From an uncultured Pelagibacteraceae bacterium (GTDB lineage Bacteria; Pseudomonadota; Alphaproteobacteria; Pelagibacterales; Pelagibacteraceae), in contig CACEMT010000005.1 in assembly GCA_902560685.1 (NCBI GenBank), forward strand, positions 1 through 64,000: 64,000 bases of DNA, written 5' to 3'. The notes below the pieces were generated by a model that saw nothing but the letters and a program-made list of their open reading frames with translations, did not search any database and was not told where the DNA came from. The position numbers and the translations under genes are program-made. Shown here piece after piece: positions 9,386 to 18,056 of this stretch; within the stretch, counting starts at the first letter, position 1; every line of letters begins with the position of its first letter.

Positions 9386-9855
9386 ACTTAAAAGAACTTT
9401 ACCAAGAAATAATTTTAGATCATGGAAAAAATCCTAGAAATCTAAGAAAAACAGAAAATTTTAATAAAGATGCAAAAGGACACAACCCTTTATGTGGTGA
9501 TAAGGTTCATATTTTTTTAAAGCTAAATGATAATAAAAAATTAGAAGATATTTCATTTGAAGGTCAAGGCTGTGCAATTTCAATGGCTTCGGCGTCAATA
9601 ATGACTGATTTGTTAAAAGGAAAAGAAGAAAAAGAAGTAAAAGAAATTGTAACTGATTTTTTAGAAATGATTAAAGAAAAGGATGAAATTAAAACAAACC
9701 TTTTGAAAGATGATGAAAAAACTAAATTAATGTGTTTGTCAGGAGTAAAGCAATATCCAATGAGAGTTAAATGTGCAACTCTATCTTGGCACACATTGAC
9801 ATCAGCTATAGACAAATCTCAAAATGAAATTAACAGTGAAAGCTTAGAGGTATAA
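9382..9855 (+). CDS. sufU: SufU-type sulfurtransferase / IscU-like protein
   Basis: A U-type protein of 157 residues. The three ligand cysteines are C38 (PLCGDKV, with Asp40), C64 (GQGCAIS) and C131 (RVKCATLSW). The 66-residue gap between the second and third Cys includes the extra segment that separates SufU from IscU. SufU proteins accept persulfide sulfur from SufS through a zinc site, replacing SufE. It overlaps sufS by four bases and sufT by one. An IscU-like scaffold role cannot be excluded, but gap length and SUF context favour SufU. Confidence 0.9.
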   Translation: MNLKELYQEIILDHGKNPRNLRKTENFNKDAKGHNPLCGDKVHIFLKLNDNKKLEDISFEGQGCAISMASASIMTDLLKGKEEKEVKEIVTDFLEMIKEKDEIKTNLLKDDEKTKLMCLSGVKQYPMRVKCATLSWHTLTSAIDKSQNEINSESLEV

Positions 9856-10154
9856 TGGAATTAAAAGATAAAGTTATTGCTGAAATAAAAAAGATCTATG
9901 ATCCAGAAATACCAGTTAATATTTATGAGTTAGGCTTAATATATGATATAATTATTGATGATAAGAATAATGTTAAAATTGATATGACATTAACAACTCC
10001 AAATTGTCCTGTTGCTGAAAGTTTACCAAATGAAGTGAAAAATAGTGTCAAAGAAATAAAAGAAGTAAAAGACGTTGATTTAAAACTAGTTTGGGAACCA
10101 CCATGGGATAAATCAATGATGTCAGAGTCCGCAAAATTAGAATTAAATTTATGA
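9855..10154 (+). CDS. sufT: SufT / MIP18-family (DUF59) Fe-S maturation factor
   Basis: Small DUF59 protein of 99 residues, similar to the C-terminal domain of SufT and to eukaryotic CIA2. Family marks are the N-terminal YDPEIPVNIYELGLIYDI, MTLTTPNCPVAESLP with the conserved Cys, and the terminal LVWEPPWDKSMMSESAKLELNL. Such proteins help transfer clusters to target enzymes. Its overlap with both neighbours places it firmly in the suf operon. Confidence 0.9.
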   Translation: MELKDKVIAEIKKIYDPEIPVNIYELGLIYDIIIDDKNNVKIDMTLTTPNCPVAESLPNEVKNSVKEIKEVKDVDLKLVWEPPWDKSMMSESAKLELNL

Positions 10155-10486
10155 TGAAACAAATAATTACATTAAGTGACAATGCTGCTCAAAGAATAAA
10201 AGAAATTATGTCAAAAGCAGAAAGTAACGCTGTTGGTGTAAGAGTAGGCGTTAAGTCTGGTGGTTGTGCAGGTATGTCTTATATAATGGAATATACAAAG
10301 GAAATTAATCCAAATGATGAAATAATTGAGGAAAAAGGGGTAAAACTTTTTGTAGATCCAGGCGCTATAATGTACCTTTTAGGAACCGAAATGGACTATA
10401 AAAAAGAAGAATTTTCCTCATCTTTTGTCTTTAAAAATCCAAACGAAACTGAAAGATGTGGATGTGGGGAATCATTTAAGATATAA
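10151..10486 (+). CDS. sufA: A-type Fe-S carrier SufA/IscA
   Basis: A-type carrier of 111 residues that takes clusters from the scaffold to apo-proteins. The three invariant cysteines are C39 (SGGCAGMSY) and C103/C105 (ERCGCGESF). Two adjacent ATGs (MMK) are possible starts. The first overlaps sufT by four bases, as elsewhere in this operon. It is the last recognisable Suf gene. Confidence 0.94.
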   Translation: MMKQIITLSDNAAQRIKEIMSKAESNAVGVRVGVKSGGCAGMSYIMEYTKEINPNDEIIEEKGVKLFVDPGAIMYLLGTEMDYKKEEFSSSFVFKNPNETERCGCGESFKI

Positions 10487-10495
10487 TAGTGGTTA

Positions 10496-10684
10496 ATGAG
10501 AGACACTAAACATTTAGAAAAACATGCTAATAAATTAGCAGAAAGCAAAAAAGAAAAGGAACTATTCAGAACTCAACGTAAGGCGGTTGAAGCTGGGGCT
10601 CACGGAACTTTAGAATACACTATAAAAGAAGGTGTTAATAAGAATAAAATTGCTGACGACAAAATATTAAAAAGCAAAAAATAA
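10496..10684 (+). CDS. Unrecognised small charged protein at the end of the suf operon
   Basis: A 62-residue protein I do not recognise. It is highly charged (many Lys/Glu), without Cys or a membrane segment, and is predicted mostly helical. It holds a central block KAVEAGAHGTLEYTIKEG that looks more constrained than its flanks. It starts nine bases after sufA and ends one base before the convergent glnA stop, so it is likely the last cistron of the suf transcript. Its normal codon use and tight fit argue that it is real. No function is proposed. Confidence 0.6.
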   Translation: MRDTKHLEKHANKLAESKKEKELFRTQRKAVEAGAHGTLEYTIKEGVNKNKIADDKILKSKK

Positions 10685-10685
10685 T

Positions 10686-12092
10686 TTAAGAGCTGTAATA
10701 CATTTCAAACTCCATTGGGTGCGGAGTATGTTCAAGATTGTAAATTTCCTCAAATTTTAATGCAATAAACGCATCAATTTGGTCATCAGAAAATACACCA
10801 CCTTGTTTTAAAAAACCTCTATCTCTGTCTAAACTTTCCATAGCCTCTCTTAAAGACCCACAAACAGTTGGAATATTTTTTACTTTATCTTCTGGCAGAG
10901 CATACAAATCTTCATCAAGGGGTTTACCTGGATTAATTTTATTTTTAATACCATCTAGTCCAGCCATTAACATAGCAGAAAAAGTTAAATATGGGTTTCC
11001 TGCAGCATCAGGAAATCTTATTTCACATCTCGCACCTTTTTTACTTAATGTTATTGGTATTCTGCATGAAGCAGATCTGTTTCTTGCTGAGTAAGCTAAC
11101 AAAACTGGAGCTTCAAAACCTGGAATTAATCTTTTATAACTATTTGTTGTTGCATTTGAAAAAGCATTAATTGCTTTAGCGTGTTTTAAAATTCCACCAA
11201 TATAATGAAGTGCGGTTTCTGATAAACCTGCATATTTATTTCCTGAAAATATTGGATTTTTACCTTTCCAAATTGATTGGTGTGTATGCATTCCTGAACC
11301 ATTATCACCTTTTACAGGTTTAGGCATAAAGGTTGCAGTTTTTCCAAAAGAATGAGAAACCATTTGTACTACATATTTATATAACTGAACGTTATCCGCT
11401 TGCGTTACTAAAGTATTATATAACATTCCAAGTTCATGTTGACTTGGAGCAACTTCGTGGTGGTGTTTTTCAACTGTAATACCAACTTCTCTTAGACCTT
11501 TTAAATATTCACCTCTCATGTCTTGAGCACTATCAACTGGAGGTACTGGAAAATATCCACCTTTTATTCCTGGTCTATGACCCATGTTTCCATTTTCATA
11601 ATTTTTACCTGAATTGTAAGGACCTTCAGAACTATCAATCTTAAATCCTATTTCGTTCATTTCATTTTTAATTTTTACATCATCAAAAACAAAAAACTCT
11701 GGTTCAGGACCAAAATATGCTTTGTCACCAACACCAGATTTTTTTAAATATGCTTCAGCTTTTTTAGCAATACCTCTTGGATCTCTTTCATATGGAGTTT
11801 TTTTCACTGCATCTAAGATATCGCAAAATATAATTAAAGTATTATGTGAAGTATAAGGATCAATTACTTGTCTGCTTAAATCAGGTTTTAAAATCATGTC
11901 TGACTCGTTAATTGCTTTCCAACCCGCTATCGAAGACCCATCAAAAAACACTCCATCATTAAGCATGTCATCATCTACAATTGTTGAATCCATCGTTAGA
12001 TGTTGTAATTTACCTCTCGGATCAGTGAATCTTAAGTCGACAAATTCGATCTCTTTATCTTTCATCAATTTTAATACTTTATTTGAACTCAT
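10686..12092 (-). CDS. glnA: Glutamine synthetase type I
   Basis: ATP-dependent ligase that makes glutamine from glutamate and ammonium. It has 468 residues, the standard length for GSI. Signatures are the N-terminal FDGSSIAGW, catalytic GPEPEFFVFD, the ATP region KPVKGDNGSGMHTHQS and NSYKRLIPGFEAPV. The Tyr of the adenylylation loop is kept (EDLYALPEDK), so GlnE-type control is possible if that enzyme exists elsewhere. It is divergent from the ybaK-like gene over a 145-base gap with no convincing sigma54 or riboswitch-like element. Confidence 0.97.
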   Translation of the reverse strand: MSSNKVLKLMKDKEIEFVDLRFTDPRGKLQHLTMDSTIVDDDMLNDGVFFDGSSIAGWKAINESDMILKPDLSRQVIDPYTSHNTLIIFCDILDAVKKTPYERDPRGIAKKAEAYLKKSGVGDKAYFGPEPEFFVFDDVKIKNEMNEIGFKIDSSEGPYNSGKNYENGNMGHRPGIKGGYFPVPPVDSAQDMRGEYLKGLREVGITVEKHHHEVAPSQHELGMLYNTLVTQADNVQLYKYVVQMVSHSFGKTATFMPKPVKGDNGSGMHTHQSIWKGKNPIFSGNKYAGLSETALHYIGGILKHAKAINAFSNATTNSYKRLIPGFEAPVLLAYSARNRSASCRIPITLSKKGARCEIRFPDAAGNPYLTFSAMLMAGLDGIKNKINPGKPLDEDLYALPEDKVKNIPTVCGSLREAMESLDRDRGFLKQGGVFSDDQIDAFIALKFEEIYNLEHTPHPMEFEMYYSS

Positions 12093-12237
12093 AATTTTAA
12101 ATTAGTATGATCTTAATATCAAAAAATGCGGTAATAAGAAGATAATATAATAAGATATCACCTATGCATTTCTTACATGGATAAATGGTTATTAATATGA
12201 AATTATCAATTCACAAATTGTTACAATTATTAGTTGA

Positions 12238-12720
12238 ATGGAAGATTTATTAAATAAAGAATCGGTAAAGAGGGTATTAAAGGTTTTGAATGATTTTGAT
12301 CAATCAATAAAGGTCCAAAACTTAGATACAACAGCTAGAACAGCAAAAGATGCTGCAGAAAGTTTAAAAACTGAAATTGGCTCTATCGTAAAAAGCTTAT
12401 TACTTAGAAGACAAAGCTCATTCTTGTTATGTTTAGTTGCTGGTGATAAGAGGTGTTCCTTAAATAAAGTAAAAAAATTGTTAAATGAAAAAGATGTAAG
12501 TATGGCAAATGCCGATCAGGTAAAAGAAATAACAGGGTTTACAATAGGAGGAGTTTCTCCAGTAGGTCATTTAAATAAAGTTGATATTTTTATAGACGAG
12601 TCATTAGCAAGATTTACAAATTTATTTGCAGCAGCTGGCCACCCTTATAGTATTTTCAAAATTAATTTTGATAACCTTTGTAAAATTACGAATGGATCAG
12701 TCAAAGATATATCAGAATGA
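12238..12720 (+). CDS. YbaK/EbsC-family aminoacyl-tRNA deacylase
   Basis: A 160-residue single-domain protein of the YbaK/ProX superfamily, which hydrolyses mischarged tRNAs in trans. Characteristic blocks are the Lys in IVKSLLLRR, LVAGDKRCSLNKVKKLL and ITGFTIGGVSPVGH, followed by DIFIDESLARF and the late AAGHPYSIF. The exact tRNA specificity (Pro, Cys or other) cannot be read by eye. It overlaps the following EamA gene by four bases and so is likely co-transcribed. Confidence 0.88.
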   Translation: MEDLLNKESVKRVLKVLNDFDQSIKVQNLDTTARTAKDAAESLKTEIGSIVKSLLLRRQSSFLLCLVAGDKRCSLNKVKKLLNEKDVSMANADQVKEITGFTIGGVSPVGHLNKVDIFIDESLARFTNLFAAAGHPYSIFKINFDNLCKITNGSVKDISE

Positions 12721-13610
12721 ACAATCCAAAACCTCTAGATTATTTATTGTTAGGAACATTATCTTTAATTTGGGCATCTGCATTTTTTAATATTAAAATT
12801 GCAACTTATTCTTTTGGACCTATAACAATTGCATTTTTTAGAATTTTTCTTGGAGCTATACCAGTTGTACTTTTATGTTTAGCAAAAAGAATAAAGATCG
12901 AAGCATTTTCTAAAGACTGGTTATGGTTTGCATCAATTGGATTTATAAATCTAGTAATACCTTTTTTTTTAATTGCTTACGGTGTTCAAAAAGTACAAAG
13001 TAATCTTGCTGCAATTCTAATGGCAACCACACCTCTAAGTGCAACTATTCTTGCTCATTTTTTTACTGAAAATGAAAAATTTAGCTGGTTTAAGAGTGTT
13101 GGAATATTAATTGGATTTTCTGGAATAGTCTTTTTATTTTCAGACAAAGTATTAATTAATACAGAAAATATAATTTATGCTCTCGCAATTTTATTAGGTT
13201 CCACATGTTATGTTATTGGAGGGATCTTAACTTTAAAAATAAGTAAAAAGAAAAATGAAAACGTCACAGCTTCAATATTAATTTGGGGATCAATAATTGT
13301 ATTTCCAATCTCAATGCTATTTGAGCAACCTTGGAATCTATCCCCAAGTTTAGATTCTATGATTGCATTATTATATCTTGGAGTTTTTCCAACTGGTGTT
13401 GCGTGGTTATTAAGATTTCATATTTTAAAAAATAATGGTGTAGTTTTCCAATCTCAGGTTGCATTTTTAATTCCAATATTTGGAGTTATTCTTGGATATA
13501 TATTTTTAAATGAACTTATAACTTCTAAAGTTATTGTTTCATTACTGCTAGTTATTTTAGGAATTTATTTAGTTAAAACATCAAATAAAATTAAAGTTAC
13601 TTCAGTTTAG
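12717..13610 (+). CDS. EamA/DMT-family transporter
   Basis: Inner-membrane protein of 297 residues with about ten hydrophobic helices arranged as two EamA repeats (LGTLSLIWASAFFNIKIA at the start; LLYLGVFPTGVAWLLRFHIL in repeat two). DMT proteins export or import small metabolites such as amino acids, and the substrate is unknown here. It is translationally coupled to the YbaK-like gene. Its 3' end overlaps the convergent homocysteine methyltransferase by 14 bases. This is one of three EamA proteins in the window. Confidence 0.9.
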   Translation: MNNPKPLDYLLLGTLSLIWASAFFNIKIATYSFGPITIAFFRIFLGAIPVVLLCLAKRIKIEAFSKDWLWFASIGFINLVIPFFLIAYGVQKVQSNLAAILMATTPLSATILAHFFTENEKFSWFKSVGILIGFSGIVFLFSDKVLINTENIIYALAILLGSTCYVIGGILTLKISKKKNENVTASILIWGSIIVFPISMLFEQPWNLSPSLDSMIALLYLGVFPTGVAWLLRFHILKNNGVVFQSQVAFLIPIFGVILGYIFLNELITSKVIVSLLLVILGIYLVKTSNKIKVTSV

Positions 13611-14514
13611 ATAATTCTTTAATGTGGGATGAATCTGTTTCACAACAACCACCTAAAATTGTTGCACCTTTTTTACTAATTTTTTTTGCAAATTCACAAA
13701 AAACTTTACCAGTAATTTCCTCTCTTTTTCCCAAAGTAATATTTGGGTTTTTTCCTACTTCATTGTGGCCAGCATTATTAAATCTATGTACAGGCAAAGG
13801 TTCCTCTACCGCCCATAAATTTGCTTTAAAACCGAATGGTATATCTAAACTTTTCAATTCATCTGTTACTTGCTCTATTATTTCTAGTGATACGCATGCA
13901 GCAACTACTCCTAACCAGCCAGTTTTGTTATATTTTTTTACTATTTCTGATATTGTCTCACCAGATGGAAGCATGCCATTTTTCTTTAAATGCAAACCAA
14001 CCAGCACTGGTTTATTTAATTTTTGAATAACATTTAATGCTATCTCTACTTCTCTTCCGCTAGAGAGAACATCTAAATAAAAAAAATCAATATAAGCATT
14101 GATAATACTCGCCTGATCAAAAAAATCTTTTTCAATTATTTTTTTATCTCTTTTATCAACTTCATATGTATCGTTTTGAGCAGGAAGACTACCTGCAATT
14201 AAAATATTTTTTTTTGATAATTCTTTTGCTTTTATTGCAAGCTCACAAGCTTTTTGGTTTGCAAATTGAAAAAGATCTCCAACTTGATTTTGCTCCATTC
14301 TTACTCTTCTTGTAGTAAAAGTATTCGTTAATATTACTTCTGCTCCAGCTTTAATAGCAGATAAATGAGTATCAACTACTAAACTATTAAATTTTTCATC
14401 GATTAATGAAGTCGCTGACCAAAGAGTCCCTTTGGTTACAAGTCCTCTAGCAAGTAATTCTTGACCCATGCCAGCATCTAAAATTCTTGTTTTTTTGAAA
14501 TAGTTTAAATCCAT
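13597..14514 (-). CDS. Homocysteine S-methyltransferase family protein
   Basis: Zn-dependent methyltransferase of the BHMT/MmuM/MetH-N family, which uses S-methylmethionine, betaine or a related donor to methylate homocysteine. The zinc cysteines are visible in VVAACVS and in the terminal GGCCET. The N-terminal LDAGMGQELLARG is typical. The track start at 14535 adds seven residues that run into the upstream gene. The ATG at 14514 (MDLNYFKK) lies one base after the upstream stop and is preferred, giving 305 residues. The donor is not resolvable by eye. Confidence 0.85.
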   Translation of the reverse strand: MDLNYFKKTRILDAGMGQELLARGLVTKGTLWSATSLIDEKFNSLVVDTHLSAIKAGAEVILTNTFTTRRVRMEQNQVGDLFQFANQKACELAIKAKELSKKNILIAGSLPAQNDTYEVDKRDKKIIEKDFFDQASIINAYIDFFYLDVLSSGREVEIALNVIQKLNKPVLVGLHLKKNGMLPSGETISEIVKKYNKTGWLGVVAACVSLEIIEQVTDELKSLDIPFGFKANLWAVEEPLPVHRFNNAGHNEVGKNPNITLGKREEITGKVFCEFAKKISKKGATILGGCCETDSSHIKELSKLK

Positions 14515-14515
14515 A

Positions 14516-15262
14516 TTATAAAAATAATTTAGCACCTATCCTAATAGCAACAAATAATACCAGGACAGATGTTATTAACGCAAGAAATCTTGTTGGAAAT
14601 ATTTTTAAATTTAAATAGTTTCCAATATGACCACCAATAATCACAACCAAAAATAAATACCAATAATTCGATATATCGCTTAAAACTATATTTTTAGTTA
14701 ATTGACCAATAACTCCAGATATAGAGTTGATAAAAATAAATAAAGATGCTGCAGTAACAATGTGCTTAGGTTTAGCTGCTTTAATCAAAAAAAGGATAGG
14801 GCTTAAAAATATTCCTCCACCAACACCAACCACACCAGAGACAAAACCTAATATTGCCCCAATTAAGATTGAGATAAAAATTGGAACATTTCTATAAGTT
14901 GTTTCATTATCATCATAAGATTTAAAATTTATAAAAAGTAGAGTTCCAGCAAGCGTCAAAACTATAAATAAAAAAATTTCGAACAGGTTTTTATCTATTT
15001 GTAAAGAGCCCCCAAAAAATGCCAAAGGTATCGACCCTACTAGATATGGTAACAATAATTTTAAATTAAGATTTCCTGCTTTTATATAATTAAAGCTATT
15101 TCCAGAAACTACAAATATATTACATATTAAAGCTATTATTGGAAAAATATAATAAGGAATATCCCAAATTAACATTAGTGCTAGATAAGTTGACCCACCA
15201 CCAAACCCAACACTGGCATATAATATTGCAGTTACAAAAAATAAAATTGATAATATAATCAT
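14516..15262 (-). CDS. TauE/SafE-family sulfite/sulfonate exporter-like permease
   Basis: A 248-residue membrane protein with about eight hydrophobic segments and the two repeat signatures of the family, ASVGFGGGSTYLAL near the N terminus and SGVVGVGGGIFLSPIL at mid-protein. Family members move sulfite, sulfoacetate or other organosulfur anions. It is first in a two-gene operon with the homocysteine methyltransferase (one base apart), suggesting sulfur metabolism. Its start lies only nine bases from the divergent moaB start. Confidence 0.85.
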   Translation of the reverse strand: MIILSILFFVTAILYASVGFGGGSTYLALMLIWDIPYYIFPIIALICNIFVVSGNSFNYIKAGNLNLKLLLPYLVGSIPLAFFGGSLQIDKNLFEIFLFIVLTLAGTLLFINFKSYDDNETTYRNVPIFISILIGAILGFVSGVVGVGGGIFLSPILFLIKAAKPKHIVTAASLFIFINSISGVIGQLTKNIVLSDISNYWYLFLVVIIGGHIGNYLNLKIFPTRFLALITSVLVLFVAIRIGAKLFL

Positions 15263-15271
15263 TTAAATTTT

Positions 15272-15772
15272 ATGAATGTAAATATAGCATTATTAACAGT
15301 TACCGATACAAGAACTTTAAAAACCGACAAGTCAGGAAATATTTTGGTAGATAAAATAAACAAGGCTAATCATAATTTAGTAGATAGGAAAATTTGTAAA
15401 GATAGTAAAAAAGCAATTAAAAAAATATTAAAAGACTGGACTAAGAAAAAAAATATTGATGTAATAATAACAACAGGTGGTACTGGATTAACTGGAAGAG
15501 ACATTACACCTGAGGCATTAGACGAAATAGCAGATAAACATATACCAGGATTTGGTGAGATATTTAGAACGATTAGTTTAAAAACTGTTGGTACTTCGTC
15601 TATTCAGTCAAGAGCGTGCGCAATACTAGCTAATGGCAAATATATATTTGCATTACCAGGATCTTCCGGAGGAGTAATTGATGCTTGGGACGAAATCTTA
15701 GTACATCAATTAGATATTAATCATAAACCTTGTAATTTTGTAGAATTATTCCCAAGACTTAAGGAAAAATAA
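15272..15772 (+). CDS. moaB: Molybdenum cofactor biosynthesis protein MoaB
   Basis: MogA/MoaB-type molybdopterin adenylyltransferase of 166 residues, acting before molybdate insertion. Signatures are LLTVTDTRT at the start, the TTGGTGLTGRDITPEAL block and ALPGSSGGVIDAWDEIL. It supplies the Mo hydroxylase encoded 2 kb downstream. It is monocistronic, with nine bases between its ATG and that of the divergent TauE gene. Its promoter must therefore lie inside the TauE coding sequence. Confidence 0.93.
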   Translation: MNVNIALLTVTDTRTLKTDKSGNILVDKINKANHNLVDRKICKDSKKAIKKILKDWTKKKNIDVIITTGGTGLTGRDITPEALDEIADKHIPGFGEIFRTISLKTVGTSSIQSRACAILANGKYIFALPGSSGGVIDAWDEILVHQLDINHKPCNFVELFPRLKEK

Positions 15773-15776
15773 AATT

Positions 15777-16634
15777 TTAATCTTTTTCCCTTGTTGCAAT
15801 ATAAACTCCAAAGGTTGCAATTAAAAATCCAAATATATCAATTAAATTCAAATTTTCTCCTAAAAAAACAAAAGCCATAATAGCTGAAGTGGGAGGTATT
15901 AGAAAAAATACAGAAACAGTTTTGCTTGCTGAGTTTTTTTTTATTAAATACATTAAAATAGTAAACGCTCCAAAAGAAACCAAAAATATTTGATGGCTTA
16001 TTGCGATTACAAAAGTTTTTGAAAAATTTATAAATGGTTTTTGGATAAAAAAAATAATTACAAATAAATGAAATAAAAAACCTCCCAGGGCCTGATACAT
16101 ATTACTAACCGATAAAGGCAAATTATTACTGATCTTTTTTTGCCACAGTGTTGCAGAGGTAACCGCAACTAAAGAAATAATTACAGCAATAACTCCAAAA
16201 GTTGGTAATGATTTTCCTATGTCAAAACCAATAACTAAAGCTGCACCAATAAATCCTAATAAAACTCCCAGCCATTTGTTCAATGTCACTTTTTCATTTA
16301 AAACAGGACCAGCTAAAGCATTTGTTAGCACAGGTTGAAGCGTTACTATTAAAGCTGCAATTCCAGTTGGAAGACCAATAGAAATTGAATAAAAAACACC
16401 ACCAAGATAAAAACCATGAAACAATACTCCTGTAGAAATTGATGGTAAAATATTTTTTGAATGAACTAAAATTTTATTCTTTGAAAATAATGAAAAAAAA
16501 TAAAATCCTATAGCAACTATTAAAAATCTAAAACTTAAAGCTGCGAAGGGATCGCTGTAATCAACTATAGGTTTTGTTGTTATAAAAGCTGAAGACCAAA
16601 GTAAAATAAATATTAAAGGAAGAAATTTTATCAC
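15777..16634 (-). CDS. EamA/DMT-family transporter
   Basis: A 285-residue inner-membrane protein with ten predicted helices in two EamA repeats (LIFILLWSSAFITTKPIVDY; LFHGFYLGGVFYSISIGLPTGIAAL). It lies 11 bases downstream of the DUF1244 gene on the same strand, so the two probably share a transcript. It converges with moaB four bases away. The substrate cannot be inferred. Confidence 0.9.
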   Translation of the reverse strand: MIKFLPLIFILLWSSAFITTKPIVDYSDPFAALSFRFLIVAIGFYFFSLFSKNKILVHSKNILPSISTGVLFHGFYLGGVFYSISIGLPTGIAALIVTLQPVLTNALAGPVLNEKVTLNKWLGVLLGFIGAALVIGFDIGKSLPTFGVIAVIISLVAVTSATLWQKKISNNLPLSVSNMYQALGGFLFHLFVIIFFIQKPFINFSKTFVIAISHQIFLVSFGAFTILMYLIKKNSASKTVSVFFLIPPTSAIMAFVFLGENLNLIDIFGFLIATFGVYIATREKD

Positions 16635-16645
16635 TAATTAAGAAA

Positions 16646-16891
16646 TTACTTTTGATATTTTTCTTTCCATTCAGAATAAGGCATACCATATACATGTTCT
16701 CTTGCATCAGGATCTGATATTGAAATACCTTTTTTTTCTGCTTCTTCCCTATACCATTTTGATAAGCAATTTCTGCAAAATCCAGCCAAATTCATTAAAT
16801 CCAAATTTTGCACATCTTTTCTTTCTCTAAGATGTTTAATTAATCTTTCGAATGCTGCTGATTGTAATTCCTTTTTTGTATTATCATCCAT
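16646..16891 (-). CDS. DUF1244 protein
   Basis: An 81-residue conserved alphaproteobacterial protein. The hallmark is LMNLAGFCRNCLSKWYREEA followed by DPDAREHVYGMPYSEWKEKYQ. The CRNC pair could bind a metal or act as a redox pair. Its biochemical role is not known. It is the first gene of a two-gene unit with the EamA permease. It is divergent from coxG over 30 bases. Confidence 0.9.
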   Translation of the reverse strand: MDDNTKKELQSAAFERLIKHLRERKDVQNLDLMNLAGFCRNCLSKWYREEAEKKGISISDPDAREHVYGMPYSEWKEKYQK

Positions 16892-16921
16892 AATTATTTG
16901 TGTTAAAGTTTTATTGTATTA

Positions 16922-17494
16922 ATGAAACTTTCTGGATCATATCAAATAAACTTAGAAAAACAAAAAGTTTGGGAAGCATTAAACGATCCTAAAATCTTAC
17001 AAAAAACAATACCAGGATGTGAAGAATTTATAAAAAAATCCGAAACAGAATTTACCGCAACGGCAACTAACAAAATCGGACCATTTAATGCTAGTTTTAC
17101 TGGAGATATTGAGCTTACGGATTTAAATCCTCCCCATAGTTATAAAATTACTGGTTCAGGAAACTCACCAGTAGGTTTTGCAAATGGAGAAGCCACAGTT
17201 AGCTTAGAGGATGAAGATAATGGCACTAAACTTACTTATACAGTTGAAGCTAATGTTGGAGGAAAAATTGCTCAGATTGGCTCTCGTTTAATTGACATGA
17301 CTGCAAAAAAAATGGCTGATATTTTTTTTGGAAAATTTTCTGAATTAGTTTCAAATGACCAGGGTGATAAAAAAACTATAAAGGAAAATGTTGAAAAAAT
17401 TGAATTACCTACTGAAAAAAAATCACAAAACAAAACACTAATTTACATATCTATTGTATTAATCGCAGCTATCGTGATTTATTTAATTAGTTGA
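16922..17494 (+). CDS. coxG: CoxG-like SRPBCC protein with C-terminal membrane anchor
   Basis: A 190-residue protein. Residues 1-145 form an SRPBCC/CoxG lipid-binding-type fold (MKLSGSYQINLEKQKVWEAL, NDPKILQKTIPGCEEF, AQIGSRLIDMTAKKMADIFF). A charged linker and a single C-terminal helix (LIYISIVLIAAIVIYLIS) follow. In carboxydotrophs CoxG recruits the CO dehydrogenase to the membrane. By inference this one tethers the form II enzyme encoded next. It is separated from coxS by a 92-base gap that carries a strong ribosome binding site. Confidence 0.88.
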   Translation: MKLSGSYQINLEKQKVWEALNDPKILQKTIPGCEEFIKKSETEFTATATNKIGPFNASFTGDIELTDLNPPHSYKITGSGNSPVGFANGEATVSLEDEDNGTKLTYTVEANVGGKIAQIGSRLIDMTAKKMADIFFGKFSELVSNDQGDKKTIKENVEKIELPTEKKSQNKTLIYISIVLIAAIVIYLIS

Positions 17495-17586
17495 ATCGCG
17501 TAATACTAGAATCTTTATATTTTTTAAAGTTGAGTGTGACATTATTGTATGTTTAACTTAAGACAATTAATAAGGAGCGGAGCCTT

Positions 17587-18048
17587 ATGAAAAAAATTGC
17601 AATAGAAGTTAACGGTAAGAAAGTTTCAAAAGAAATACAAGATCACACAACATTATCAGGTTTACTAAGAGATATTTTGAATTTAACAGGAACTCATATT
17701 GGTTGTGATACAAGCCAATGCGGTGCGTGCGTAGTTCATGTTGATGGAAAATCAATAAAAAGCTGTACAGCATTAGCAGCAGACCTTGATGGTTCAAAAG
17801 TTACAACAATTGAAGGTTTAGCTTCAAATGGAAAATTACATCCAATGCAAGAAGCATTTAAAAAAATGCACGGATTGCAGTGTGGATTTTGTACACCTGG
17901 CATGGTCATGAGTGCGGTTGATCTTTTAAAAAATAAAAAAAATCCAAGCGATCAAGAAATAAGAGATTGGTTGGAAGGTAATATCTGTAGATGTACAGGA
18001 TACCATAATATAGTTGCAGCTGTTAAAGAAGCTGCTTCAAAAATGTAG
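17587..18048 (+). CDS. coxS: Mo hydroxylase small subunit, 2Fe-2S (CoxS-like)
   Basis: A 153-residue electron-transfer subunit. The plant-type [2Fe-2S] site is C40, C45, C48, C60. The second cluster uses C99/C102 (QCGFCTPGM) and C134/C136 (ICRCTGYH). All eight ligands are present. The ATG is preceded by AAGGAGCGGAG, one of the stronger Shine-Dalgarno sites in the window. Gene order is S-L-M rather than the M-S-L of true CO dehydrogenase operons, pointing to form II. Confidence 0.94.
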   Translation: MKKIAIEVNGKKVSKEIQDHTTLSGLLRDILNLTGTHIGCDTSQCGACVVHVDGKSIKSCTALAADLDGSKVTTIEGLASNGKLHPMQEAFKKMHGLQCGFCTPGMVMSAVDLLKNKKNPSDQEIRDWLEGNICRCTGYHNIVAAVKEAASKM

Positions 18049-18056
18049 GAGTTAAA

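Noticed and set aside
12093-12237. glnA leader with riboswitch or sigma54 site; TTGATA-N17-TAAAAT on the minus strand
   Set aside because: The -10 would end one base from the ATG, and no GG-N10-GC sigma54 pattern or convincing stem was seen.
12197-12253. 18-codon leader ORF MKLSIHKLL... ahead of the YbaK-like gene
   Set aside because: Out of frame, overlaps the gene start, and no attenuator hairpin follows; probably chance.
13622-14026. 134-residue plus-strand ORF opposite the homocysteine methyltransferase
   Set aside because: Shadow of the real gene; the minus-strand frame has GGCC zinc motif and family marks, while the plus frame has none.
14515-14535. Longer N-terminus of the homocysteine methyltransferase
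   Set aside because: It would overlap the TauE gene and adds residues outside the conserved fold; ATG at 14514 lies one base after the upstream stop.
15263-15271. SAM-V type riboswitch upstream of the homocysteine methyltransferase operon
   Set aside because: SAR11 bhmT genes can have one, but only nine bases separate the operon from moaB, so there is no room.
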